From Amycolatopsis solani (GTDB lineage: Bacteria; Actinomycetota; Actinomycetes; Mycobacteriales; Pseudonocardiaceae): a stretch of DNA of 64,000 bases. Both the position numbers and the translations under genes were made by a program. Of the stretch, positions 28,901 to 35,640 are shown in pieces. The notes under the pieces are model-generated. The model was not told where the DNA came from and made no database searches. It saw nothing but the letters and a program-made list of their open reading frames with translations. Positions within the stretch are counted from its first letter, which is position 1. The number at the start of each line of letters is the position of its first letter. The stretch lies in NCBI RefSeq assembly GCF_033441515.1, contig NZ_JAWQJT010000003.1:1860001-1924000 (forward strand), read 5' to 3'.

Positions 28901-31395
28901 CGGCCGCCACCTGGCTGCGCACGGCCGAACCCCAAGAGGTCCCGGACGCCGCACTTTCACGTGAAAGTGCGGCGTCCGAGGCGGAGCTTTCACGTGAAAG
29001 TGGCGCTTCCGAGGTGGCGCGGGGGTGGTTGAGCGGCGGCGACGTCGACTGGGGGCACGCGGTCGCGCCCGCGCCGTGGGACTTCCCGCCGCCCGCCTTC
29101 GCCGCCCGGGACTTCGACTTCCCGCGGCCGGCCGCCGTCACGCGGCTGCCCGAAGCCGAATGGCTGCGGCAACCGACCTGGATCCGCCTGCGCCGGACGG
29201 CGAAAGCGGCCCGGACCGACCGCGTCCTCGTCATCTCCGGCGAGGGCCCGTCGGCCGCACTCGACGCCGTTTACTCCCGCGTCGTCCGGGTCCGCGCTGC
29301 CGAGCGCTTCGCCCGCCTCGGTCCCGACGCGTTCGAAGCCGACCTCGCCGACACCGCCTCCCTCCGCCAGGTCCTCGACGCCCTGCCCGGCATCGGCGTC
29401 GACTGGCTCCACACCCTGCCCCTCGGCATCACCGGCCCCCTCGGCGCATCGTCGGTGCGCCAAGCGAAGTGGGCCTGCCTCGACACCCCGGCCGCACTCC
29501 TGCGCGCGGCCCACGACCGTCCACTCAGGACGTGGTGGGTCTCCGCCGGCGCCGTGCCCGCGAACACCGCCGTCACCCGCCCCGAGGCCGGGCTGCTCGC
29601 CGGGGTGAGCGCCGTCGGCCCGCAGGAGAGCGGGATCCCCGGGCACTGGGTCGACCTCCCCACCCCGGATCTGGACCCGCTGGCCGACCTCCTCACCGGG
29701 CCGACCCCGCCCCCGCGGGTCGCGCTGCGGGCCGGGTTCTGGTGGACGCCGGACGACGCCCCCGTCCAGGCCGGCGAGCCCCTCGCGACCGACGGCACCC
29801 ACCTCGTCCTCGGCGGCACCGGCGGCATCGGCACCGCCGTCGCCGAAGAACTGCTGTCCCGCACCACCGGCCGGGTCATCCTGCTGGCGCGCCACCCCCG
29901 CCTGCCCGCGGCGCTCGAACCGTGGGCGGACCGCGTCGACCTGCTCGCCGCCGACCTCACGACCGTCACCGCCGACGAGATCCCCGGTCCCCTGGCCGGG
30001 ATCGTGCACGCGGCCGGGACCCCGGACGGCGGCCTGATCGCCACCCGCGGCGAGGGCACGCAAGCCGTCAAGCTCGCCGGCGCGCTGCTCACCGAACAGC
30101 TCGCCGCCCGCGACGAGCCCGCCTACGTCGTCTACTGCTCGTCGCTGTCGGCCCGGTTCGGCGGGGTCGGCCAGCTGGACTACGCCGCCGCCAACGGCTT
30201 CCTCGACGCGCTCGCCCACCGCGACGGCCCGACGGCCCGCCTCTCGATCGCCTGGGACGTCTGGCGTGACACCGGCATGGCCGTCACCGCGCTGGAAACC
30301 GACGCCCGCCACCAAGCACACCTGACGGTCGGCATGAGCGCTGAGGAAGGCCGCCGCACCTTCGCCCGTGCGCTGGACGCCGGCCTGCCCCACCTGCTGG
30401 TCGCGACGACCGGCCTCGAGCACGCGCGCACGTTCCACGAACGCGAAACCACGCCGGTCACGACGAACCCGGCCGGGGACGCCGAAGCGGAGCTGACCGA
30501 GGAAGTACGCGCGCTGCTGGGCGTGGCCGAGCTGGCCCCGGACGTCCCGCTGTACGACCTGGGTGCCGATTCCCTGACGCTGCTGGAAGTCGTCGACTCG
30601 GCGAAACGCCTTTTCGGCGTCGACCTCGACCTCGCCTGGCTCGGCCCGGAAGTGACGATGGCCGGGTTGCTGGCGAAGCTCACCGAGGCGGGCGAACGCG
30701 GCGAAGTCGTCGTCCAGGTCTGGCGGGAAGGAGCGGGCCGGGAAGTGGTGTGCCTCGTGCACCCGGTCGGCGGGGACGTGCACGCCTACCGCCCGCTCGT
30801 CGAGGCCCTGGACCCCGCGCTCGGCGTCTGCGTGATCGCCGACCCGGCGCTGGGCCTGCCGGAACCACCCGGGTGGTCCGTCGCGGACCGCGCCCGCCGC
30901 TACTACGCGGCCCTGCGCGCGAAAGTGCCGCACCGGACGCTGCGGCTCGCCGGGTGGTCGTTCGGCGCCTGGGTCGCGGCCGGCATGGCCGCCGAGGCCG
31001 AGTCGGCCGGGCAGCCGGTCCGGGCCCTGCACCTCATCGACCCGCCGGCGCCCGGCGCGAGCGCCGCGGACTACAGCGACGTCCAGCTGGAAGCGGTGTT
31101 CGAACGCGAGCTGGGCGCTTCCGGCGGCGCCGCGGGCGAGCACGCCCAGCGGCTCGCCCGCGCGTGCCGCGCCAACCTGCGCAGCATGACCGGGCACCGG
31201 CTGCCGCGGCTGAGCGCGACCCCCAGCCACGTCTGGCTCGCGGCCGAACCCGAACCCGGCCTGCCGGTGGCCGGCCGCGACGGCTGGCGCGCCCTGCTGC
31301 CCGAGCCGAGCCACTGGCGCGAACTGCCCGCCACCCACTACGGCGTCGTGCGCCCGCCGCACGTCACCGCCGTAGCCACGGCCATCGGACTGTGA
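22948..31395 (+). CDS. Hybrid NRPS-PKS: A-T-C-A-T-KS-KR-ACP-TE, no acyltransferase
   Basis: The 2815-residue protein starts directly with an adenylation domain, so it probably begins a chain. Order: A1 (TSGTTGRPKG near 129), carrier (GGDSL near 512), C (HHIAVDG near 683), A2 (TSGSTGVPKG near 1091), carrier (GATSL near 1461), and ketosynthase (Cys1670 in TACSSS, HGTGT near 1806, GHLGAA near 1841). Then come ketoreductase (GGTGGIG near 2289, Ser/Tyr/Asn in YCSSLSA and DYAAAN), ACP (GADSL near 2539) and thioesterase (GWSFGAW near 2669). By hand, A1 reads D-A-F-F-V-G-G-T-F-K, close to the valine code. A2 reads D-V-Q-F-V-A-H-V-V-K, close to the proline code. No GHSxG acyltransferase lies between KS and KR, so malonyl loading must come in trans. 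Predicted chain: Val-Pro extended by a reduced C2 unit. Confidence 0.93.
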   Translation: MTSIAGRIHDRALRHPDALAVSDGDRSLTYAELNAGAAAVAEALSRNGVRPGDAVAVGLPRSLELIQAMLGVLRLGGQVVPLDRQSPPARREVILADAGAVAVIEDELPEAAPAEVGTPAQPAPASFLFYTSGTTGRPKGVEVRDAGVLRLAEPGWLDHGTRFACLANPAFDAISFEVWVPLLTGGTCVILDDDTVRDPRAFADALVRDRVDTMFVTATLFNAVAETVPGSFATVRRVVIGGEQLNAPLIRRWYRDNPDSPTRLQNGYGPTETTTFALSYAIPRGFDAEVVPIGRPLPGTGAVAVTPDERVAAEGEVAELYLSGAGVALGYRGLPAETGQKFVRLPWLDEGRARYYRTGDLVRVLPGGRYAYAGRTDRQVKVRGFRIEPGELEQRLLGHPEIRQAHVAVRRAATAELLAFVVTGELSFDAFEAHLAETVPSYMRPHHVFRVGELPRNANGKVDEAALLNGGFPAWRPDGGGDATAWEREVLAVVTQTLHVPDLRPGDTWLRSGGDSLKALRLRFALRERWGADLAPSVVQRGTFADLAAAVSAAGQAAYPEPGAPTTAATAPATSEQQRLWLLQQRNPASTAYHVPLAFEVTGDPDLEALRRDVRGLVERHPALRTAFEATPDGLRQVKKAAYDPWTEPGEDFFTAPFDLASGRLLRAAWRPDGTFLLCLHHIAVDGWSLNVLFRELSGAPPRPDAHTPFDFAAWQARWFASPGYRAQLTGRADDAEPLGEASLAGRLHTTRIDRERVDEWAAELGLTRFQLLLGVFAWSLYAVTGRTRPRIAAPVANRPVRKFEDGVGMFANTVRVPLTVDPDEDLDRQLRRLGEASGAALDDQDVAFADLDPGYAAFDYLFVLENTEFEALRRPGCSISPQWIEAAEAKCALTLSVVERTDGFDCLWEYGEGHFTEAEAATLGEVFDRALHGDARTPDHRDHGRGIEAGLTWETVADGFARQVARTPDAPALTGETTLTYAELDAHAARLAATLPGDATGIALYFRPSAEHVVALLALARLNITAVPLDPAYPPALLRDMLDRARPRCVLLAPGETFETDVEQRVVTLTGGPVPDVPARHAGRPLYTLFTSGSTGVPKGVRVPDRTLANLLQWQDLPPAATQQFSMLSFDVSFQEIFTTLCGGGRLHLVRPEWRHDVPALLAQLETAGIERIFLPYVALQLLAEHGVRLGEYPSRLRDVVTAGEQLVCTPAIRRWFAGLPGARLHNHYGPTETHVVSALTLDGDPAGWPERPAIGRPVANAVLRVAGASGAPLPPGQVGELLIGGLAANRCYLGDAAPEKFAELPELYYRSGDLAHFDRAGLLHFDGRADRQVKLSGHRLELGQVEAALLRHPDVVNAVVTAEAGRLTAVLECRRTPTASELAEFVKPLLPPHARVDRFRVVDALPRTPSGKLDRDAAAGTPGADLHRTPVPPSSELAALFAEVTGVPIGPDETFFAAGATSLSLMRFHLRCAEAGYRFTAADLFEHVTLRDLTRHVEAGTAATRTSSEAVTGEPVAVIGMAVRLPGAPDLAAFWDLVVSGRRGIEEFPAADGLVGARSILAGPLAFAPEHFGISHRDAALMDPQQRQLLMACVEALSHAGIARPERTGLIAGCGENTYFQQLLREADPAALPDGFQLALHHEKDFLATKVAYHLDLTGPALTTQTACSSSLAAVHLAAGMLRGGEADVMLAGGVLVDTTLADGYRYRPQHIFSADGHCRPFSDDADGTVGASGVGVVVLKPLSAARRDGDTVYAVLTGSALTNDGAVKQSYSAPSPAGQREAIRAALRRAGRSGADVGYVETHGTGTRLGDPIEVAALREAMPEASACALSSVKSQLGHLGAAAGVVGLIRATLAVHHGVLPPTVDFRAPNPALDLGPFRVPTQAEPWPVGPRVAGVSSFGIGGTNVHVVLESARTPSPERPEPVRCLVLSARSATALRIDASRVADYLSAHPESYVDVLRHLQSRPAGRWRLAAACEDASTAATWLRTAEPQEVPDAALSRESAASEAELSRESGASEVARGWLSGGDVDWGHAVAPAPWDFPPPAFAARDFDFPRPAAVTRLPEAEWLRQPTWIRLRRTAKAARTDRVLVISGEGPSAALDAVYSRVVRVRAAERFARLGPDAFEADLADTASLRQVLDALPGIGVDWLHTLPLGITGPLGASSVRQAKWACLDTPAALLRAAHDRPLRTWWVSAGAVPANTAVTRPEAGLLAGVSAVGPQESGIPGHWVDLPTPDLDPLADLLTGPTPPPRVALRAGFWWTPDDAPVQAGEPLATDGTHLVLGGTGGIGTAVAEELLSRTTGRVILLARHPRLPAALEPWADRVDLLAADLTTVTADEIPGPLAGIVHAAGTPDGGLIATRGEGTQAVKLAGALLTEQLAARDEPAYVVYCSSLSARFGGVGQLDYAAANGFLDALAHRDGPTARLSIAWDVWRDTGMAVTALETDARHQAHLTVGMSAEEGRRTFARALDAGLPHLLVATTGLEHARTFHERETTPVTTNPAGDAEAELTEEVRALLGVAELAPDVPLYDLGADSLTLLEVVDSAKRLFGVDLDLAWLGPEVTMAGLLAKLTEAGERGEVVVQVWREGAGREVVCLVHPVGGDVHAYRPLVEALDPALGVCVIADPALGLPEPPGWSVADRARRYYAALRAKVPHRTLRLAGWSFGAWVAAGMAAEAESAGQPVRALHLIDPPAPGASAADYSDVQLEAVFERELGASGGAAGEHAQRLARACRANLRSMTGHRLPRLSATPSHVWLAAEPEPGLPVAGRDGWRALLPEPSHWRELPATHYGVVRPPHVTAVATAIGL
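28943..29000. repeat. Two palindromes with TTTCACGTGAAA core inside the PKS linker
   Basis: A perfect 36-base palindrome (28943-28978, centre GCACTTTCACGTGAAAGTGC) is followed by a second 14-base one (28987-29000, CTTTCACGTGAAAG). Both are in frame and encode a duplicated LSRES segment. They lie in the linker between ketosynthase and ketoreductase, where an acyltransferase would normally sit. The base composition is less GC-rich than the surroundings. I saw no other copy in the window. Confidence 0.85.
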
Positions 31396-31417
31396 GACCC
31401 ACAGGAGGAAGGAAACC

Positions 31418-32290
31418 ATGGAGCAGTACGAACTCGAAGCCGTCAAGCGGATCACCACGCGGCCGGCGCGCGACTACCGGACGCTGGCGGTGCGTGGCCT
31501 GACCCCGGTCATCGGCGCCGAGGTCACCGGCCTCGACCTGACCCGCGAGCTGACCGAAGCGCAGCTGACCGAGCTGAAGACGGCGTTCCTGGACCACCAC
31601 GTGCTGGTGTTCCGCGACCAGGACATCACGCCGGACGACCACCAGCGCCTGGCCGCGCACTTCGGCGAGCTGCGCCCGGTGAACCCGCCGCCCGAGCACG
31701 GCAACCCGTACATCCTCGAGGTCGCGACCGCCCCCGAGGCGGCCACCGTGTTCGGCAACGGCTGGCACGCCGACGGCACCGCCGACGAGGAGCCGTCGCT
31801 GGGCTCGATGCTGCACATCACGGAGCTGCCCGAGCCGGGCAGCGGCGGCGACACGCTGTTCGCGAACATGCACCTCGCGTACGACATGCTTTCGCCGAAG
31901 CTGAAGGAACTCCTGGCCGGGCTGACCGCGATCCACGACGGCGCGCACGCCTTCCGCGGCCACAAGATCCCCGACGGCTACGAGCCCCCGGTCAGCGAGC
32001 ACCCCGTCGTCGTGCGGCACCCGGAGACCGACCGGCCGCTGCTGTACGTCAACCCGGCCTACACCTCGCGGATCCCGCAGCTGTCGGGCGACGAGAGCCA
32101 GGCCGTGCTCGACCTGCTGTTCTCGGTCGTGCCGAACCGGCCGATGCTGGCCTGCCGGGTGCGCTGGGAGCCGAACACGCTGGTGTTCTGGGACAACCGC
32201 TGCGTTCAGCACCACGCGACGTACGACTACTACCCCTACACCCGTTTCGGGAACCGCGTCGCGATCAACGGCGGCCCGCTGAAAGGCTGA
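31418..32290 (+). CDS. TauD/TfdA-family Fe(II)/2-oxoglutarate dioxygenase
   Basis: The 290-residue enzyme has the facial triad His117-x-Asp119 (GWHADGTA) and a distal His265 or His266 in CVQHHATYDY, followed by an Arg in the RFGNRV segment that would bind 2-oxoglutarate. The fold is that of taurine dioxygenase. In a biosynthetic operon the likely job is hydroxylation, desaturation or halogen-free oxidation of an amino acid, free or carrier-bound. A halogenase is unlikely because Asp119 is intact. A strong AGGAGGAAGG precedes ATG 31418, 22 bases after the NRPS-PKS stop. Confidence 0.92.
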   Translation: MEQYELEAVKRITTRPARDYRTLAVRGLTPVIGAEVTGLDLTRELTEAQLTELKTAFLDHHVLVFRDQDITPDDHQRLAAHFGELRPVNPPPEHGNPYILEVATAPEAATVFGNGWHADGTADEEPSLGSMLHITELPEPGSGGDTLFANMHLAYDMLSPKLKELLAGLTAIHDGAHAFRGHKIPDGYEPPVSEHPVVVRHPETDRPLLYVNPAYTSRIPQLSGDESQAVLDLLFSVVPNRPMLACRVRWEPNTLVFWDNRCVQHHATYDYYPYTRFGNRVAINGGPLKG

Positions 32291-32291
32291 C

Positions 32292-33503
32292 ATGTCGTCC
32301 GAACCTGTGGTGGACGTCCGCGATCCGGCCGTCCTCGGCGACCCGATGGGCGGGTACGACCGCGTCCTCGCCGAGTCGCCGGTCTGCTGGGCGCGGCTGC
32401 CCGGCGGCGAAGAAGGCTGGCTCGTCACCGGCAGCGCCGAGGTCCGGGCCGTGCTGTCCGATCCGGCCGTGCGCAACGATCCCACCGGCCTGCCGGGACC
32501 GGGCGCGCAGGCGCAGGAGGAGATGTTCCTCGCGCTGGGCACACCCCCGGAGCACCTGCCGTACCTGCGCGCGAGCCTGCTGAGCCTCGACGGCGCCGAG
32601 CACACGCGGCTGCGGCGCGGCATCAGCCACGCGTTCGGCGCGGCCCGCGTCGAAACGCTGCGCCCGCGAGTGCAGGAGATCGTCGACGGGCTGCTCGACG
32701 GCCTCGGCCCCGCGCCCGTGGACCTGCTCGAGGAGTACGCCTACCCGCTGGCCATGGCCGTGGTCTGCGAACTGGTCGGGGTGCCCGAAGCGGACTGGAA
32801 GGACTGGTACCGCTGGGGAAAGGTCCTGGTCGAGGGCGACCCGGCGCGGATCACGCCGACGCTGGGCGAAATGTTCGCTTACTGCCATGCGCTCGTCGAC
32901 CAGCGGCGGGCCGAGCCGCGCGCGGACCTGCTCAGCGAGGTCGTCGCCCAGGACGGCCTCACCGACGTCGACATCGTGGCGCTCGTGGTGTTCCTGGTGC
33001 TCGCCGGGCACGAAACCATGGCGCACATGCTGTCCAACGCGGCGCTCGCGCTGATGCGCGACCCCGCCCAGCGGGAGCTGCTGCGCGCGGAGCCGTCGCT
33101 GTGGCCCGCCGCGGTGCGCGAACTGGTCCGCACCGACGGCCCGGTGCAGCTGGCGCGGCTGCGGTACGCCGCTACCGACCTCGAAGTGGGTGGCGTGAAG
33201 ATCAAGGCGGGCGACGCGGTGCAGGCGGTGCTCGGGGCCGCCAACCGCGATCCGGCCCAGTTCGGCTGCCCGCACCACGCCGACGTGCGCCGGCAGGCCG
33301 AGCACGGCGGGCGTGAGGGCAGCGTCGGATTCGGCTGGGGACCGCACTTCTGCCTCGGCGTCGCACTGGCGAAGGTCGAAGCCGAGATCGCGCTGCGGAG
33401 CCTGTTCGACCGCTTTCCCGCGGTGACACCGGTCACCGAACCGGCGTGGGTGCCGCTGCCCCGCGGGCGGCACCGCGTCGCACTGGAGGTGAAGCTGCGA
33501 TGA
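32292..33503 (+). CDS. Cytochrome P450 (CYP105/CYP107-like)
   Basis: The 403-residue soluble P450 has the I-helix oxygen-binding motif AGHET near residue 238, ExxR at 277-280 and the heme-binding loop FGWGPHFCLG with Cys354. It starts one base after the dioxygenase stop and overlaps the next gene. No ferredoxin gene lies nearby, so redox partners must be supplied from elsewhere in the genome. It probably hydroxylates the peptide-polyketide product, perhaps to make the sugar attachment point. Substrate is unknown. Confidence 0.96.
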   Translation: MSSEPVVDVRDPAVLGDPMGGYDRVLAESPVCWARLPGGEEGWLVTGSAEVRAVLSDPAVRNDPTGLPGPGAQAQEEMFLALGTPPEHLPYLRASLLSLDGAEHTRLRRGISHAFGAARVETLRPRVQEIVDGLLDGLGPAPVDLLEEYAYPLAMAVVCELVGVPEADWKDWYRWGKVLVEGDPARITPTLGEMFAYCHALVDQRRAEPRADLLSEVVAQDGLTDVDIVALVVFLVLAGHETMAHMLSNAALALMRDPAQRELLRAEPSLWPAAVRELVRTDGPVQLARLRYAATDLEVGGVKIKAGDAVQAVLGAANRDPAQFGCPHHADVRRQAEHGGREGSVGFGWGPHFCLGVALAKVEAEIALRSLFDRFPAVTPVTEPAWVPLPRGRHRVALEVKLR

Positions 33504-34186
33504 GCGCACCCGCTCCCGACGTCTCGATCATCCTGCCCTGCGCCGGGCTCGGCACGCGGTTCGGCGCGCCCTACGCGAAGGAGCTGCACTGCCTGGCCCC
33601 CGGGGTCACCGTGCTCGACCGCAGCCTGGAGACCGTGGTCGAACTGGCCAAGAGCGGGGTGGCCGTGCGGGTGGTCGTCGTGTTCGGCCCGCACAAGCTG
33701 GACACGGTGAAGTACCTGGCCCGCTACGCCGGAACCCTCCAGCTGGTCTTCGTCTACCAGGACAGCGACACCGAACCCGGGCTCGACGGCGCGATCCGCT
33801 GCGCCTTGCCGATGACGCGGGGACCGGTCGCGCTCGTCCTTCCCGACATCGTCGTCAGCAGCGTGGGCAGCCTGCGGGAAGCCTTGCGGCTGACGGACGC
33901 GGCGGGCTGGGGCGTGGTGGCCGCGAAGGAGCGGGATCCCGCTGTCCTGAAGCAGATGGGTGCCCTCGCCGTGGACGGCGAGGACGGCGTCGTGACCGTC
34001 GAGGCCGCCGCGGAGAAGCCGGTCGATCCGGTGGGCTTCAACGCGCTCTGGGGCATCGTGGCGGTCACCGAGGACCAGGCCCACCGGCTGCCGGACGTGG
34101 CGCGGCGGGACGCGGACAGCCCGCTGACCGGCGCGCGGGCCCTGCTGGTCGAGCAGATCGTCAACTACAACACCACCGAAGGGTGA
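33500..34186 (+). CDS. Sugar-1-phosphate nucleotidyltransferase-like protein
   Basis: The 228-residue protein starts ILPCAGLGTRFG (residues 11-22) followed by a Pro-x-x-Lys (PYAKE), the signature loop of NTP-sugar pyrophosphorylases. A metal-site Asp lies in LVLPDIVVS. It is shorter than glucose-1-phosphate thymidylyltransferases (about 290 residues) and lacks their C-terminal dimer helices. It would activate a sugar for the glycosyltransferase two genes downstream. No dehydratase, epimerase or other deoxysugar genes are in the operon, so the sugar may be unmodified or its other genes unlinked. ATG 33500 overlaps the P450 stop. Confidence 0.78.
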   Translation: MSAPAPDVSIILPCAGLGTRFGAPYAKELHCLAPGVTVLDRSLETVVELAKSGVAVRVVVVFGPHKLDTVKYLARYAGTLQLVFVYQDSDTEPGLDGAIRCALPMTRGPVALVLPDIVVSSVGSLREALRLTDAAGWGVVAAKERDPAVLKQMGALAVDGEDGVVTVEAAAEKPVDPVGFNALWGIVAVTEDQAHRLPDVARRDADSPLTGARALLVEQIVNYNTTEG

Positions 34187-35640
34187 GCATGCTCGACGAC
34201 GTGATGACGGCGCTCGGCACCGTCCTCCCCCGGCTGGCCGCGGTGACCGGCACCCCCGGAGTGGCCGTCGCGGTGGCGACGAGCACCGAGCTGCGGACGG
34301 CCGCGACCGGGTTCGCCGACCTGGCCGCGCGCACGCCGATGACCGCCGAGACCGTCGCGCCGGCGGGTTCGCTCACCAAACCCGTCACGGGGCTGGCGTT
34401 CATGCAGCTGGCCGAGTCCGGAGCGGTCGGGCTGGACACGCCGGTCGACGCCGTGCTGCCCGCCGGACTGCGCGGTCCGGACGCGGCACCGGTCACCACC
34501 GCCATGCTGGCCGCGCACCAGGGCGGCTACTACAGCGACATCGTCACCGCCGTGGCGCCGTCCGCGCCGGCCGAGCCGATCCTCGACTACGTCCGGCGGC
34601 GGCACGAGACCGGCCGCGCCGTCGAGTACGGCGGGGTGCTGCCGCTGACGACGGAACCCGGGCCCTACACGTACTCCAGCTTCGGGGTCGGGGTGCTCGG
34701 TGGCGTGGTCGAGCACGTGACCGGCGAGCCGTACGGCAACCGCGTCCACCGGGAAGTGTTCGAGCCGGCCGGGATGAGCGGCACGAGCATCGACGGCACG
34801 GGTGGAGCGACCGGGTACATGGCGTTCGGCGACTGGTGCGTGCCGAGCCCGCCGCTGCGGACGTCGGCCTACCCCGGCGTCGGGATGCACACCAGCGCGG
34901 CGGACTTCGCGCGGCTGCTGCAGTCCTTGCTGCGCACCGCCCGCGGCGACCGCGGCCTGGTCGGGCCGGACACGCTCGCGGCGATGGTGACCCCGCGGGT
35001 CGAGCGCCCGAGCCCGCACGGCGTCCGCTCCTTCTCCGGCCTGACGCTCGAACTCGCCGATCCGGACCTGGGCGAGGACTGGTGGTGGGGCCACACCGCG
35101 GCGTTCCCGTGGGGGTTCTGGTGGGAGGCGCGGGTCTGGCCGCACCACGACCTGGCCGCGGTCGCGGTCGGCAACCGGTGGGACATGGCCCGGTTCCACA
35201 ACCCCGCCACCCGCAGCGCCCCGGGCCTGGCCGTGGACTGGGCGGGCCGCTGGGCGCGGTCCGGCGCGCCCGCGAAACTCCCGGACATGGACGGCGGCCC
35301 CCGGTGGACGGGTCCCCGGCCCACCCCGGAAAGCTCGCGCTGGATGGGAGTGCTGGTGGGGGAACGCACCCATGGCCTGCTCGGCGTACCCGACCCGCTG
35401 CCGGTCCCGGCGCTGACCGGCGGCGCGCGTTCCCTCGGCGACGGGGACGCGTCCGGCTGGGACCCGGACGCCTTCGAGCGCGGAGTGGCGCAGGCGCGGG
35501 CGGTGGCCCCGGATCCGGCCGCGCTCGGCGTGCTCGGCCGGGAGCTCGGACCGGCCGCGGCGTTGTGGATGCTGGAGTGCGGGGCGTCGAGCGCGGACGT
35601 CACGATGCCGGTCGGTTTCTACGCACGAGCGGCCCGGTGA
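34183..35640 (+). CDS. SxxK serine hydrolase (beta-lactamase/PBP-like family)
   Basis: The 485-residue protein has the catalytic SxxK motif Ser63-Leu-Thr-Lys66 in a class C beta-lactamase/esterase context. The second motif reads Tyr-Ser-Ser (TYSSFG) in place of the usual Tyr-x-Asn, and a GHTAAF segment may stand in for the KTG box. No signal peptide is visible, so it should be cytoplasmic. Such proteins act as esterases, D-peptidases, amidases or stand-alone release and cyclisation enzymes in peptide pathways. Embedded in the operon by a GTGA overlap, it likely edits or releases the product, or confers self-resistance. ATG 34189 is an alternative start. Confidence 0.82.
   Translation: MSMLDDVMTALGTVLPRLAAVTGTPGVAVAVATSTELRTAATGFADLAARTPMTAETVAPAGSLTKPVTGLAFMQLAESGAVGLDTPVDAVLPAGLRGPDAAPVTTAMLAAHQGGYYSDIVTAVAPSAPAEPILDYVRRRHETGRAVEYGGVLPLTTEPGPYTYSSFGVGVLGGVVEHVTGEPYGNRVHREVFEPAGMSGTSIDGTGGATGYMAFGDWCVPSPPLRTSAYPGVGMHTSAADFARLLQSLLRTARGDRGLVGPDTLAAMVTPRVERPSPHGVRSFSGLTLELADPDLGEDWWWGHTAAFPWGFWWEARVWPHHDLAAVAVGNRWDMARFHNPATRSAPGLAVDWAGRWARSGAPAKLPDMDGGPRWTGPRPTPESSRWMGVLVGERTHGLLGVPDPLPVPALTGGARSLGDGDASGWDPDAFERGVAQARAVAPDPAALGVLGRELGPAAALWMLECGASSADVTMPVGFYARAAR

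Noticed and set aside
24931..28935. A 1334-codon antisense frame across the NRPS-PKS
   Set aside because: The plus strand has unmistakable A, C, T and KS motifs throughout; the antisense frame has none.
31418..32290. Fe/2-oxoglutarate halogenase
   Set aside because: Halogenases replace the metal-binding Asp with Ala or Gly; here Asp119 of HxD is present.
33500..34186. CofC-type phospholactate guanylyltransferase
   Set aside because: The N-terminal GLGTRFG-PYAKE loop fits sugar-1-phosphate nucleotidyltransferases, and the operon ends in a glycosyltransferase.
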